Below, in pieces: positions 17,059 through 26,120 of a stretch of 64,000 nt of DNA (within the stretch, counting starts at the first letter, position 1; every line of letters begins with the position of its first letter). The position numbers and the translations under genes are program-made. The stretch lies in contig JASGCK010000005.1 of NCBI GenBank assembly GCA_030054145.1, positions 124,001 to 188,000 of the forward strand, given 5' to 3'. The notes beneath the pieces were generated by a model. The model saw only the letters and a list, made by a program, of their open reading frames with translations. It had not been told where the DNA came from and did not search any database. Source of the stretch: Cytophagales bacterium (GTDB lineage: Bacteria > Pseudomonadota > Gammaproteobacteria > Burkholderiales > Burkholderiaceae_C).

Positions 17059-18516
17059 CTAATCCCGCGTCACACGAACCAGCTCTTCAAGGCGCGTCAC
17101 GCCTTCACGCACCAAGCGCTCGCCGTCTTCGCGCATCAGCGTCATGCCGCCCTTGATGGCGGCTTCGCGAATTTCCGCTTCGCTGGCGCTGGTGTGGATG
17201 AGTGCTTTGAGTTCTTCGGTGGTTGTGAGCAGCTCAAAAATACCTGTGCGTCCGCTGTAGCCCGTGTGCGAACACGACGCGCAACCTAACCGCGCCCCGT
17301 TCGGGCTGAGCTTGTCGAAGCCTTGCACTTGGACAGGCTCAGCCCGAACGGCAGTGGCGCATTCACGGCACAGCTTTCGCACCAAGCGCTGACCGAGCAC
17401 GCCAAGCAGCGACGAGCTGAGTAAAAACGGCTCGATGCCCATGTCGATCAAGCGCGTGACGGCGCTTGCCGCGTCGTTGGTGTGCAGCGTTGCCAGCACC
17501 AAGTGACCTGTGAGTGAAGCTTGAATCGCAATTTGCGCGGTTTCAAAATCGCGGATTTCGCCAATCATGATGACATCGGGGTCTTGGCGCAAGATGGCTC
17601 TCAAAGCCTTGGCGAAGGTGAGATCAATTTTGGCGTTCACCTGCGTTTGCCCGATGCCTGCCAGCTCATATTCAATCGGGTCTTCCACCGTCATGATGTT
17701 GCTGGAGGCGGCATCGAGCTTGCCAAGCGCCGAGTAAAGCGTGGTGGTTTTGCCTGATCCCGTAGGTCCTGTCACCAAAATAATGCCGTGCGGCTGGGTA
17801 ATTAAATGCAAGAAACGTTTGAGCGTTTCGCCTTGCATTCCAACTGCTTCGAGTGTGAGCTTGGACTCGCTTTTATCGAGCAAGCGCAGCACCGCGCGTT
17901 CGCCATAAGCAGAAGGCAGCGTGGACACGCGCACATCCACCGCACGCGTGCCAATGCGCAAACTAATGCGGCCATCTTGCGGCAAACGCTTTTCTGCGAT
18001 GTCGAGCTCCGCCATGATCTTTAGGCGCGAAATAAGCGCCGCGTGCAAAGCACGGTTGGGCTGCACGACTTCGCGCAGTGCGCCGTCCACACGAAAGCGC
18101 ACACTGGAGTGGCGCTCGTAAGGCTCGATGTGAATGTCGCTTGCGCCATCACGCGCGGCTTGTGTGAGCAAGGCGTTGAGCATCCGAATAATCGGCGCAT
18201 CGCCTGCGGACTCTAGCAAATCTTCTACAGCGGGTAGCTCTTGCATCATGCGCGACAAGTCTGCATCGGATTGCACTTCGCTCACCACTTGCTGGGCGCT
18301 GGACTCGCCGCTGGCATAGGCGCTGCTGATGCGCTGCACCAGCTCGGCATCGTCCACGGACTCTAGCGTTAAGGGCTCATCCGCATATTTGCGCTGCACC
18401 TCGGACAGCCCCGAGGCTTTGCTGGACGTGCTATGCAACAGCGTCAAGCGCACGCCATCATCGACCAGCAACAGCTGCTGGGTGCGGGCAAAAGCATAGG
18501 GCAAAGGATGGCGCAT
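17059..18516 (-). CDS. gspE: Type II secretion assembly ATPase GspE
   Basis: A 485-residue ATPase with Walker [11 protein letters not shown] at about residues 247-256 and conserved Asp-box and Walker B segments ([20 protein letters not shown]). A C-terminal zinc-binding pair of CxxC motifs is present (LCREC near 380, CASC near 412). It drives pseudopilus assembly from the cytoplasm. Between the two CxxC pairs the coding sequence contains a palindromic repeat (17297-17351) that adds about 18 residues in frame, read as VRAEPV through FDKLSPNGA. Its start overlaps the gspD stop by one base. Confidence 0.96.
   Translation of the reverse strand: MRHPLPYAFARTQQLLLVDDGVRLTLLHSTSSKASGLSEVQRKYADEPLTLESVDDAELVQRISSAYASGESSAQQVVSEVQSDADLSRMMQELPAVEDLLESAGDAPIIRMLNALLTQAARDGASDIHIEPYERHSSVRFRVDGALREVVQPNRALHAALISRLKIMAELDIAEKRLPQDGRISLRIGTRAVDVRVSTLPSAYGERAVLRLLDKSESKLTLEAVGMQGETLKRFLHLITQPHGIILVTGPTGSGKTTTLYSALGKLDAASSNIMTVEDPIEYELAGIGQTQVNAKIDLTFAKALRAILRQDPDVIMIGEIRDFETAQIAIQASLTGHLVLATLHTNDAASAVTRLIDMGIEPFLLSSSLLGVLGQRLVRKLCRECATAVRAEPVQVQGFDKLSPNGARLGCASCSHTGYSGRTGIFELLTTTEELKALIHTSASEAEIREAAIKGGMTLMREDGERLVREGVTRLEELVRVTRD
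17297..17351. repeat. REP-like palindrome inside gspE
   Basis: CCGTTCGGGCTGAGC (17297-17311) and GCTCAGCCCGAACGG (17337-17351) are perfect inverted arms. The pairing extends a further five bases through TTGTC/GACAG with one wobble pair. Related copies lie in the lytic transglycosylase gene (55331-55391) and as a half-element at 28864-28887. It is an intragenic palindromic repeat that keeps the frame open. Confidence 0.9.
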
Positions 18517-20621
18517 TACGGCTTGATCGTTGGTACGTCAGGCGGTGTTTCGGGCATCACGGGAACGCCGTAATTAAATCGACCCGAATTGAGCTTGTCC
18601 TGTTCGACTTGATCGAGTTGCAAGCCGCGCATATTTTGGTAGCGCTCTAACGACAGCGCCTCGGTGCTTGCGCCATCGCGCACAATGACTGGGCGCAAAA
18701 AAACCATCAGATTGGTTTTTTCGCGGCTCTTGTTTTCGCTACGAAACAAGGCACCCAAAAATGGAATGCTCGCAAGGCCAGGTACGCGACTTTGGTTGCT
18801 CGATTGTGTGTCTTGCAAGAGCCCGCCCAAAACCACAATCACACCGTCATCCACAACAACATTGGACTCCAGCGAGCGCTTGTTGGTTACCAAACCTGTT
18901 GCGGAATTTTTCGAGGCGGGATCAACGCTAGAGACCTCTTGAAAGATCGTCATTTTGATGGTGCCGTTTTCGCTGATCTGCGGTTTAATGCGCAGCGTTA
19001 TACCGACATCTTTGCGCTCAATGGTTTGAAACGGATTGGTCGTACTGCCACTTGAATTGTTGGTGTATTGGCCCGTGAGAAACGGCACGTTTTGCCCAAC
19101 AACGATTTTGGCTTCTTCATTGTCCAGCGTTAGCAAATTAGGCGTTGACAGTACATTGCCGTCTCCCGTGGTTTCTAAGAAATTAGCCAACGCGCCCAGC
19201 ACATACACGCCGTTGGTTTGATGCGCAACACCAATGTTGAGTCCTGCCGCTGGTGCGACCGTGCCTGCCGCCGCGCCTGCACCCAAGGCAAGGATATTGC
19301 TGCCGCCTGTGCCAAAGTTCGTGCCTAAAAACCCGATATTGGTATTGCCCTTGCTGCCTACCGCGCTTTGCCACTGCACACCAAAAGCAGCCGCCTTGGT
19401 GGTGTTGACTTCGGCAATCAAGCTCTCCACAAATACTTGGGCGCGGCGCACATCGAGCTTATCAATCACCGCACGAAGCTGCCGATATTGCGGCTCTGGC
19501 GCTGTGATGATGAGCGAGTTGGTCGCAGGATCGGCTTGAATTTGCCCACCCGTGCTTGGCACGGCGCTGGCCGCAATTGGCGCGGTTGCGGCGCTGCCGC
19601 TGGCAACAGTGCTGGCGGCAGTGGCTCCTCCTGCGCTGCCTGCAAAACTATTGTTCGAATTGCCTGTGACCGCCGTTGCTTGCAAAGCGGCACGCAAGGT
19701 GATTGCAAGCTTAGCAGCCTCGGCATTTTTTAAATGGACGACATAAATGTTGCCCGCCGCGCCGTTGCTACTGCCGTCGGCTGGGGGTTGGTCCAGCTGG
19801 CGAATCAGTGATTTTGCAAGTGACAGCCGTGCGGGATTAGCCGCCCGCACAATCAGCGCATTGCTACGCGGCTCGGGCACAACGGTTGTTTTAAAAGTGG
19901 TATCGGACTGCGCTGGCCCCGTAGCAGGCGCCACAGCGGCTGTGCTCGTACCGCTTGATTCGAGTAGCTTGGACACCAGTGTTGCCAGATCAGAGGCCAC
20001 ACCATTTTTGACTGGAATAATTTCTAAATCTGTTGCACTTGAGACATCCATCGCCGCAATAATGCGTGCCATCCGCGACAAGTTTTCGCGGTAATCAGTG
20101 ATGATGAGCGAGTTGTTTCCCGCGTTCACGTTGATCGTATTGTTGGGGCTGATCAACGGGCGCAAAATAGGCACTAAGTTATTGGCGGACTCAAAATTGA
20201 GCTTAAAAATTTGTGTGACGATTTGGTTACCCATCGCGCGCGATGACTCACCAGGCGCAACAACGGTTGACTCCCCGCCTTGCAACTTGGCATCCGCTTC
20301 GGGGACGACTTTGTAGAGTCCGCCCGACTCCACCACCGTAAAACCTTGCAAACGAAGTGCGCTTAAAAATTGATTAAATGCCTCGCCTGCGCTCACGGGT
20401 CGCTCGGTTGACAAATTCATCGTGCCTTTGACGCGCGGATCCACCACCACGTTGCGGTTCGTCAACGTTGCCACCGTCCGCGCCACGGCATCAATTTCGG
20501 CATTCACAAAATTGAGTGTCACGGGCGTTTTTGCAGCGCTCTTGTCACTCTTTTTAGGCTGCGCCAGCACACCTGTTGCCAAGCAAAGCGCCAGACTCAT
20601 CAAAATTAAAAACTGTTTCAT
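18516..20621 (-). CDS. gspD: Type II secretion outer-membrane secretin GspD
   Basis: A 701-residue secretin with a signal peptide (residues 1-20, ending GVLAQ), N0-N3 periplasmic repeats, and a low-complexity Ala/Ser/Thr-rich linker at about residues 320-360. The C-terminal secretin barrel holds VPFLTGQY and the closing VLGGLLQD / [13 protein letters not shown] signature. It forms the exit channel. It is co-transcribed between gspN and gspE. Confidence 0.97.
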   Translation of the reverse strand: MKQFLILMSLALCLATGVLAQPKKSDKSAAKTPVTLNFVNAEIDAVARTVATLTNRNVVVDPRVKGTMNLSTERPVSAGEAFNQFLSALRLQGFTVVESGGLYKVVPEADAKLQGGESTVVAPGESSRAMGNQIVTQIFKLNFESANNLVPILRPLISPNNTINVNAGNNSLIITDYRENLSRMARIIAAMDVSSATDLEIIPVKNGVASDLATLVSKLLESSGTSTAAVAPATGPAQSDTTFKTTVVPEPRSNALIVRAANPARLSLAKSLIRQLDQPPADGSSNGAAGNIYVVHLKNAEAAKLAITLRAALQATAVTGNSNNSFAGSAGGATAASTVASGSAATAPIAASAVPSTGGQIQADPATNSLIITAPEPQYRQLRAVIDKLDVRRAQVFVESLIAEVNTTKAAAFGVQWQSAVGSKGNTNIGFLGTNFGTGGSNILALGAGAAAGTVAPAAGLNIGVAHQTNGVYVLGALANFLETTGDGNVLSTPNLLTLDNEEAKIVVGQNVPFLTGQYTNNSSGSTTNPFQTIERKDVGITLRIKPQISENGTIKMTIFQEVSSVDPASKNSATGLVTNKRSLESNVVVDDGVIVVLGGLLQDTQSSNQSRVPGLASIPFLGALFRSENKSREKTNLMVFLRPVIVRDGASTEALSLERYQNMRGLQLDQVEQDKLNSGRFNYGVPVMPETPPDVPTIKP

Positions 20622-20631
20622 ACGGTCATTC

Positions 20632-21447
20632 TCATATTTTTAAAGTGGAGCGCAAGCGTCCATCTGCGCTAGAGTGCGATTGTCCAATCATATGTAGCAA
20701 ATTAGTAAGCGCTTCCTCGCGCCCTTTGGCGGCTAACGCTTCGCCTGTAAAACTAAACCGCCCCTGCGCCAGTTGCCCAAAGCCCGTTAACTGTAGCGGC
20801 ATCTCTTGCTGCGACTCATTTTTTTTGGTCTCAAGGCGCACCTCAGGGCCTGCGATATGAAACTGATAACTGCCCAAAGGGCGAACCGTGGACAGCGCGG
20901 TTGTTAAGTGATCGGCTTGCACATCGGCTTGTCCTGTAACTTGATCAAATCCTTTAGCCGCCGACCAGCGTCCCGCCAATTGCTGACTATTCAGCGTTAA
21001 GTCTCCCGTCAATTGCAGCGTATTCCAGGGTGCGCCCAGTCCCATGAGCAAGCTGGCGGGGAAGCTCGCGTGCGCACGCGAGAGCTCCCACGACAGCGCA
21101 TCGCCGCTCCACTGCACACGTATGTGAAGCGGACCCGTGCGCGTGCAACAAGCCGAACTTAACTGCACATTCAGACCAAAACCTTGCGGACGCAACTCCC
21201 AACTGAGCCGCGATGGCAGGCGAACCAAACCTGCGCTGCCTTCACCGCCTGCCAGCATGAGCTCGCCCGAGCCAGACCACACCGTTCCCCGCACCTCGTG
21301 CAAAAGCACGCGCCCTGCGCTTTGGCTGTCTAATGCGTTTGCCAACCACGCAGCTGGCGCAAACACAATCGATGCTGCGCACAAGCCAAACAAGCCCCCC
21401 ATCCAAGCCCATTGCCTAAGCGATGTTGACTGGCGCGGCATTTTCAT
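20632..21447 (-). CDS. gspN: Type II secretion protein GspN
   Basis: A 271-residue inner-membrane-anchored protein with one N-terminal hydrophobic segment (MGGLFGLCAASIVFAPAAWL) and a beta-rich periplasmic domain typical of GspN (LHEVRGTVWSGSGELML, RLSWELRPQGF). GspN is an accessory T2SS protein found in a subset of operons. It overlaps gspM by 4 bases and lies 10 bases before gspD. Confidence 0.85.
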   Translation of the reverse strand: MKMPRQSTSLRQWAWMGGLFGLCAASIVFAPAAWLANALDSQSAGRVLLHEVRGTVWSGSGELMLAGGEGSAGLVRLPSRLSWELRPQGFGLNVQLSSACCTRTGPLHIRVQWSGDALSWELSRAHASFPASLLMGLGAPWNTLQLTGDLTLNSQQLAGRWSAAKGFDQVTGQADVQADHLTTALSTVRPLGSYQFHIAGPEVRLETKKNESQQEMPLQLTGFGQLAQGRFSFTGEALAAKGREEALTNLLHMIGQSHSSADGRLRSTLKI

Positions 21448-21923
21448 TTGGGCAACTCAAACACCACAATGCCGCTCCACAGTAAACCCGCATCGCGCTT
21501 CCAATGTGCCTCTATGGGGGTAAGTCGTGCGACAGCCCTAGCCTCGGCTAGCCATACGGCCAGCGTTTCGGGCGCTGTGCCTGCAAAGCTAATTTGTGCG
21601 TGATCGCCTTGCATCGTCAAAACACCTTTAGCCAGTCTCTTAGTCGCCTCATCCAACCAAGTTTGCGTCTGCGCTTTATTAGCGGCGGGCAACGCTTTTA
21701 AAGCAGCCGCTTCAGCCGCCATGCTTTGCATCGCCAAAATTTGCGCATCCAGCTTGCTATGCGCGGCATCTGACTCGCGGTACGTTTGAAGCGCGGGCGC
21801 AATTGCCACCCACCAAAGCAAAGCCGCAAGCAAGCAAGCCATTGCCCCATATAGCAATTGCCGCTCGCGCGGATTGCGCTGCGCTAGCCACGCGCTGATG
21901 GATGCGCCAACGGAGGTATTCAT
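21444..21923 (-). CDS. gspM: Type II secretion protein GspM
   Basis: A 159-residue bitopic protein: cytoplasmic N-terminus with WLAQRNPRERQLL, one transmembrane helix (about residues 22-42), then a periplasmic ferredoxin-like domain containing LLWSGIVVFELPK at the end. It pairs with GspL to link the ATPase to the pseudopilus. It overlaps both gspL and gspN by 4 bases. Confidence 0.88.
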   Translation of the reverse strand: MNTSVGASISAWLAQRNPRERQLLYGAMACLLAALLWWVAIAPALQTYRESDAAHSKLDAQILAMQSMAAEAAALKALPAANKAQTQTWLDEATKRLAKGVLTMQGDHAQISFAGTAPETLAVWLAEARAVARLTPIEAHWKRDAGLLWSGIVVFELPK

Positions 21924-22675
21924 GGTGCGCTCACTTTCAACTCGCCATTGGCAAAGTCAATTTGCTCTAGTGGCTTACCTAGCTTGGCTTTTTGCGCCAA
22001 CTGTGCCTCTAACCCTTGCGTGTCGGGCGCGCCGCTTGCAGCTCGCAGTCTGGCTAGCGCTTTTGTCATTTGCAGCGGCGCGTCCACCACAACCTGAGTG
22101 TCTGGGAAAGTTTGCAAAAGCAAGCTCGCCACTTGCTCGCGCCCCGCCTGCAATGCCGCGCGGTCACGCCAAGCCCCAACATTTAACCCCACCATTTGCA
22201 CCAGCACCAGCGCCAAAAGTCCTACCCGCGCAACGCGCCAAGCGGGTTCTCGCCAAAGCGCCGCTAAAGCGCCCTGAAGGCCATAGCGCCAACGCGCTTG
22301 CGGCTTGAACTCAAACTGCGCCAAATTCCAACCCAGCGCTTGGTAAGCAGCCTCCTCGGGCACGATGGCGGCAATGGTTTGACCTTCCGTTTGATATTTG
22401 CGGAGCACATCCTTCAGCCAAGCCTTGTCACACACCATCACCTCAAAAGGCTGCCCCGCCCTCATCGCCGCCACCGCGTGAGGCGCAACCGCAAAATGCA
22501 AGTCAGCAGGATCATCTAGCAACTGTTCCTCTAGCACGCCCGCCAATGCCGCCTGCAAGCGATGCGGCGGCGTGGGCGGCAGCGTTACAGTGTGCGCGGA
22601 CAAGCGAGCACTTGGCAGCACCAAGTGCGTGCTTTTAGCGTCAAGTGGCGAGGGTATCAAACGAGTCATAGCCAT
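21920..22675 (-). CDS. gspL: Type II secretion protein GspL (short form)
   Basis: A 251-residue protein in the gspL position with a cytoplasmic N-terminal part, a transmembrane helix at about residues 152-170 (VGLLALVLVQMVGLNVGAW) and a periplasmic GspL ferredoxin-like domain. Typical GspL proteins are about 400 residues, so the actin-like cytoplasmic domain that binds GspE is much reduced here. Identification rests on position and the C-terminal half. Confidence 0.78.
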   Translation of the reverse strand: MAMTRLIPSPLDAKSTHLVLPSARLSAHTVTLPPTPPHRLQAALAGVLEEQLLDDPADLHFAVAPHAVAAMRAGQPFEVMVCDKAWLKDVLRKYQTEGQTIAAIVPEEAAYQALGWNLAQFEFKPQARWRYGLQGALAALWREPAWRVARVGLLALVLVQMVGLNVGAWRDRAALQAGREQVASLLLQTFPDTQVVVDAPLQMTKALARLRAASGAPDTQGLEAQLAQKAKLGKPLEQIDFANGELKVSAP

Positions 22676-22697
22676 GATTGTATGAATGCGGCAGCCC

Positions 22698-23630
22698 TCA
22701 TACTTTCCTACGCCAAATCGTCACAACATCCATGCCGCGCCTCTCCACCAGTGAGATCTCTTGCATAACCCAGTCGCCCAAGCGCAATTGACCTCGTACC
22801 TCAAAATACTGGGTTGTCACGCTCACGTTTGTGCCATCCAGTGCGCTGGTAAGGCCCAGCACGCTTTGCACATCGGCAATGCTTTTAAATGGCGCTTGTG
22901 CCCGTAATTGCACTAATTTTTGCGCAGCGCTCAAATCAATACCAGGCACGCTGGCAACTATCACTAGGCTGCTGGCTGTGTTCAAGTTAACTGGGGTGCG
23001 GCGCGGCAAGATGGTAAGGTAGTCTTTTAAAACCGCAAGACTACTACCCGAGACTCCCAGCCAAGCCAATTGCTCCACCAATTGTGGGCGCAAAGGCCTA
23101 GTTTTATTGGCTTGCGCGGCAGCGCCGGGCTGACTCTCTAGCCAACGCTCGGTCCAAATTTTTAGCTCGTTCATGGGCAGTTGAAGCTGCTCGTAAAGAC
23201 GATGCAGCGCAGCTAAATTGGCAACCGATAGCTGATTGTTGTCAATCAAATTGGTTAAGTTAATCTTTGCCTGTGCATCGGTGATGCGGCCTGATAAATA
23301 AGCGTTGTCTTGCGCGGGCTCGGCCAGTGCATCCGCCGCTAAAAAAGAAGACAACTTGGCCTCTTGCAATGGCAACGCCCAAGGCTCAGCTAGGTGATCC
23401 ATTGGCGTTTTGCCTTCTGTTGCTCGCGCGTCTTCGCGCAAAATCAGCCGTGCCCAATCTAACGCCCCCACCAACACCCACGCGGCTTGACTTTGCGTGC
23501 GTGCGGCGCTTTCTTGCGCCAGCATTCGCCACTGCCGCCACTGCAACCCCGCTGCGAGGGTTGCCACCAGCGTCACGACTAACATGGCAACCAAAATAGC
23601 TGCGCCGCGTTCCCGTTTTGCTAGCTTCAT
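22698..23630 (-). CDS. gspK: Type II secretion minor pseudopilin GspK
   Basis: About 310 residues from ATG 23630, chosen because it gives a prepilin N-terminus (KRERGAAILVAMLVVTLVATL) and overlaps the gspJ stop (ATGA); an upstream in-frame ATG at 23789 would run into gspJ. Residue -1 is Gly, and the Glu+5 normally required for pilin methylation is absent, as usual for GspK. The large inserted domain and helix-hairpin-helix-like VNLNTASSLVIVASVPGI are as expected. GspK caps the pseudopilus tip. Confidence 0.92.
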   Translation of the reverse strand: MKLAKRERGAAILVAMLVVTLVATLAAGLQWRQWRMLAQESAARTQSQAAWVLVGALDWARLILREDARATEGKTPMDHLAEPWALPLQEAKLSSFLAADALAEPAQDNAYLSGRITDAQAKINLTNLIDNNQLSVANLAALHRLYEQLQLPMNELKIWTERWLESQPGAAAQANKTRPLRPQLVEQLAWLGVSGSSLAVLKDYLTILPRRTPVNLNTASSLVIVASVPGIDLSAAQKLVQLRAQAPFKSIADVQSVLGLTSALDGTNVSVTTQYFEVRGQLRLGDWVMQEISLVERRGMDVVTIWRRKV

Positions 23631-24289
23631 TTCGTCGCCCCCAATGTCGGCTGCAACCAATACCGCGTGAGCTTGCCGCTCAGCCCTGCGCCAGACCCCG
23701 CTGGCAAATCCAGCACCAACTGCACGCCGTCGGGCAGCGCCACATTTCCTGTTGCGGTTTTGTCCGCTGCTGAGAGCGGATTGCTCCACGTACCATCACG
23801 CGAGTAAAACAATTGCCAACCACTCACAGGCATAAAGGTGACTACAAATTTTGCATCTTCCGCAAGCGGTGTTCGGCTCCAGCGCTCTGCCGTCTGCCAC
23901 GCATCTTGCAGCGCTTGTTGATCGGTCAAGGGCGTTGATGCCCAGCGCTGCCAAACCATGCCCGCGTCGCTGGCACGCAGCGTCCAAGCCACCACCATGA
24001 CCCCCGCATTCGGTTGACTACTGCGGCGCGTCAGACGCAGGCGCTGACCATCAAAATCAAGTGGCTGAAGCGCACTCATGCCAACATCGGTCAGCGCATC
24101 TAAATCTGCTGACCACTGCGCCAGCCCTGTTTGTATGCGCTGCAAACCTTGCTCATTACGCGTGGTTTGTTCGCCCGCACGGCCAAGCCCCTCAAGCCCG
24201 CGCCATGCCAGCAGCGTCATGATGCTGACGAGCACCAGCGCGACCAAGACCTCGATCAAGGTGAAGCCGTGCTGGTCAGACCTGTGCAT
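23627..24289 (-). CDS. gspJ: Type II secretion minor pseudopilin GspJ
   Basis: About 220 residues starting at ATG 24289, which overlaps the gspI stop. The N-terminus DQHGFTLIEVLVALVLVSI is a class III prepilin signal (cleavage before Phe, Glu+5 present). The downstream domain matches GspJ. A longer in-frame start at 24532 is unlikely because it would lie inside gspI. It forms the tip complex with GspI and GspK. Confidence 0.93.
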   Translation of the reverse strand: MHRSDQHGFTLIEVLVALVLVSIMTLLAWRGLEGLGRAGEQTTRNEQGLQRIQTGLAQWSADLDALTDVGMSALQPLDFDGQRLRLTRRSSQPNAGVMVVAWTLRASDAGMVWQRWASTPLTDQQALQDAWQTAERWSRTPLAEDAKFVVTFMPVSGWQLFYSRDGTWSNPLSAADKTATGNVALPDGVQLVLDLPAGSGAGLSGKLTRYWLQPTLGATK

Positions 24290-24699
24290 CAAAACCGCCC
24301 CACCAGCGTTGAGAGCTTGAGAAGCACGTCGGCTTTTGCCTCGCCCTGCACGGCTTGATTGGCTACTTGATACACCGCCGCATCCACCTTGCGAAAGCTC
24401 GGGTTGGGTGTGCCTTGCACTTGGAGCACGCCCGCATAAGTCATGCCAGCTTGCTCGCACGAAAAACTTTTTTCGCCAATGTCTGGCAACTGCCGCATCA
24501 GCCGCAGTTTGATAAGTTCGTTTTCCGCGCAAAGCTCTGCACGAAGCATATCGACTTGGCGCTGCGCGTTATTGATTTGCGAGCCGCTCACGCGCAGTCC
24601 TGCGCCCAGCGTAATCGCCACAATCGCCAGCGCCACCAGCACTTCGATGAGTGTGAAGCCTCCCCCGCTCGGGGGGAACTGAGGTTGTTGGCACTTCAT
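24289..24699 (-). CDS. gspI: Type II secretion minor pseudopilin GspI
   Basis: About 136 residues from ATG 24699, overlapping the gspH stop. The prepilin signal is GGGFTLIEVLVALAIVAI with Glu+5; the core matches GspI (NNAQRQVDMLRAELCAENEL). It nucleates the pseudopilus tip with GspJ and GspK. Confidence 0.93.
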   Translation of the reverse strand: MKCQQPQFPPSGGGFTLIEVLVALAIVAITLGAGLRVSGSQINNAQRQVDMLRAELCAENELIKLRLMRQLPDIGEKSFSCEQAGMTYAGVLQVQGTPNPSFRKVDAAVYQVANQAVQGEAKADVLLKLSTLVGRF

Positions 24700-25178
24700 G
24701 GTGCTTCGACAAAAAAACTGCCCACGCCATCGGTTGCTACATCGCGGCTTTGACCGCCTTGCGTCAACCGTACACGCTGCGGCGCAATAACTGGCTCGGG
24801 GCCCAGCACCAGTGGCTGCGAGACGACGGCACGCGTGGCAACATCTAACCAGTTGGTGGGGAGCGGCTCTTTGCTGCGCAGTCCCAGCCAGCGCATCACG
24901 GGTTGCTGCGCATCGCCTTGCACCACTTGCCACGTCACCATCACACCCGATGCGCGCGATTGGCTACGCGCCGCGTCCAGCAAAGCACAGAGCCGCAGCG
25001 CCTCGCGTTCAAGACTGGTTTGCCCCGAGTCGCGCATCGCCAAAGCAACGCCCGCCGTCCCCAGCGCGATCACGGCCATGACAACTAACAGCTCAAGGAG
25101 CGTAAAGCCTAACTGTGTGAGTGCTCCACGTACGAGGGGCGGACGCGATATGCGGGGGGAGGGTGGTCTTATTGCCAC
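24696..25178 (-). CDS. gspH: Type II secretion pseudopilin GspH
   Basis: A 160-residue protein with an unusually long basic leader (about 22 residues) before the prepilin motif LGFTLLELLVVMAVIAL; cleavage would be after Gly with Glu+5. The C-terminal beta-rich GspH domain is present. The start overlaps the end of gspG by 10 bases. A shorter start cannot be excluded, as no strong internal Met precedes the pilin motif. Confidence 0.9.
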   Translation of the reverse strand: MAIRPPSPRISRPPLVRGALTQLGFTLLELLVVMAVIALGTAGVALAMRDSGQTSLEREALRLCALLDAARSQSRASGVMVTWQVVQGDAQQPVMRWLGLRSKEPLPTNWLDVATRAVVSQPLVLGPEPVIAPQRVRLTQGGQSRDVATDGVGSFFVEAP

Positions 25179-25642
25179 GACCCTATGTCCGCATTTTTTC
25201 CTTCACCGCCAGGCAGTCCATCGGCACCCAGCGACAGCACATCCATTTCGCCTTTGATGCCAGGATTTAAATACTGGTAAGGCTTACCCCACGGGTCTTG
25301 CGGCAACTTGTCCAAATAAGGTCGCCACGTGCTTGGAACATTACCAGCGGTTGGCTTAGCAACCAGCGCTTGCAACCCTTGCTCGCCCGTAGGGTAACGC
25401 TGGTTATCGAGCTTGTAGAGCTTTAAGGCTTGCGTGAGATTGGCGATATCGGTCTTCGCCGCCGTCACGCGTGCATCATCCGCGCGGTCAAGCACGTTGG
25501 GCACAATCAAGGCGGCAAGCACGCCAATGATCACGAGCACAACCATCAACTCAATTAAAGTAAAACCACGCGCCAGCGCACGGCGAGCACGCAAGGTACG
25601 TTGAGACAATGGCTGGATGAATCGATGAGATAGGTTTTTCAT
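25169..25642 (-). CDS. gspG: Type II secretion major pseudopilin GspG
   Basis: 157 residues from ATG 25642. The leader of about 25 residues ends in ARGFTLIELMVVLVIIGVLAA, the prepilin signal with Glu+5. The globular domain has GspG hallmarks (YKLDNQRYPTGEQGLQAL, DPWGKPYQYLNPG, SLGADGLPGGEG) including the calcium-binding end. It heads the minus-strand gsp operon and is divergent from gspC with only 21 bases between starts. Confidence 0.95.
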   Translation of the reverse strand: MKNLSHRFIQPLSQRTLRARRALARGFTLIELMVVLVIIGVLAALIVPNVLDRADDARVTAAKTDIANLTQALKLYKLDNQRYPTGEQGLQALVAKPTAGNVPSTWRPYLDKLPQDPWGKPYQYLNPGIKGEMDVLSLGADGLPGGEGKNADIGSWQ

Positions 25643-25663
25643 ATCCTGAATGATAATGCGGTC

Positions 25664-26116
25664 ATGCTGAATTTTTGGACTGTCAGACTCATCACTTTTT
25701 CTATCTGGGCGCTGGTTGCAGGCAGCGCTACGTTTTGGATTTTGCAAAATGTGAATGTCGCCAGCAGCAAAATGACTGGCAACGCTGGCGTTAAAACAAG
25801 CCAGCTGTCAACGCCAACCCCAGACAACTTAACACCTCAAGTAGCCACCGCATTAGGCGCAAAAAAAGTTACTGCGCCCACAGCAGCAAGCGCCTTGGTA
25901 GCCACGCAAGCGCGTCTTCAATTGCAAGGCGTTGTGGCCGCTGGCTCACAAAGTGGCGCAGCCCTCATTTCTATCGATGGCAAGCCCGCTAAGCCTTATC
26001 GGACGGGCGTCGCCATCGAAGAAGGCTTGGAAGTCACGTCCATCAAGGCACGCAGCGTTGCCATTGGTTCCAACGGCACCGAAGCTTTTACGCTTGAATT
26101 ACCGTTAAAAAAATAA
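25664..26116 (+). CDS. gspC: Type II secretion inner-membrane protein GspC (short, no PDZ)
   Basis: A 150-residue protein with one N-terminal transmembrane helix (about residues 7-27) and an HR-like periplasmic domain (LQLQGVVAAGSQSGAALISIDGK, YRTGVAIEEGLEVTSI). GspC links the inner-membrane platform to the secretin. The C-terminal PDZ or coiled-coil region of longer GspC proteins is absent. The gene is on the opposite strand to all other gsp genes and starts 21 bases from gspG, so the two promoters must overlap each other's coding sequence. Confidence 0.85.
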   Translation: MLNFWTVRLITFSIWALVAGSATFWILQNVNVASSKMTGNAGVKTSQLSTPTPDNLTPQVATALGAKKVTAPTAASALVATQARLQLQGVVAAGSQSGAALISIDGKPAKPYRTGVAIEEGLEVTSIKARSVAIGSNGTEAFTLELPLKK

Positions 26117-26120
26117 CCGC

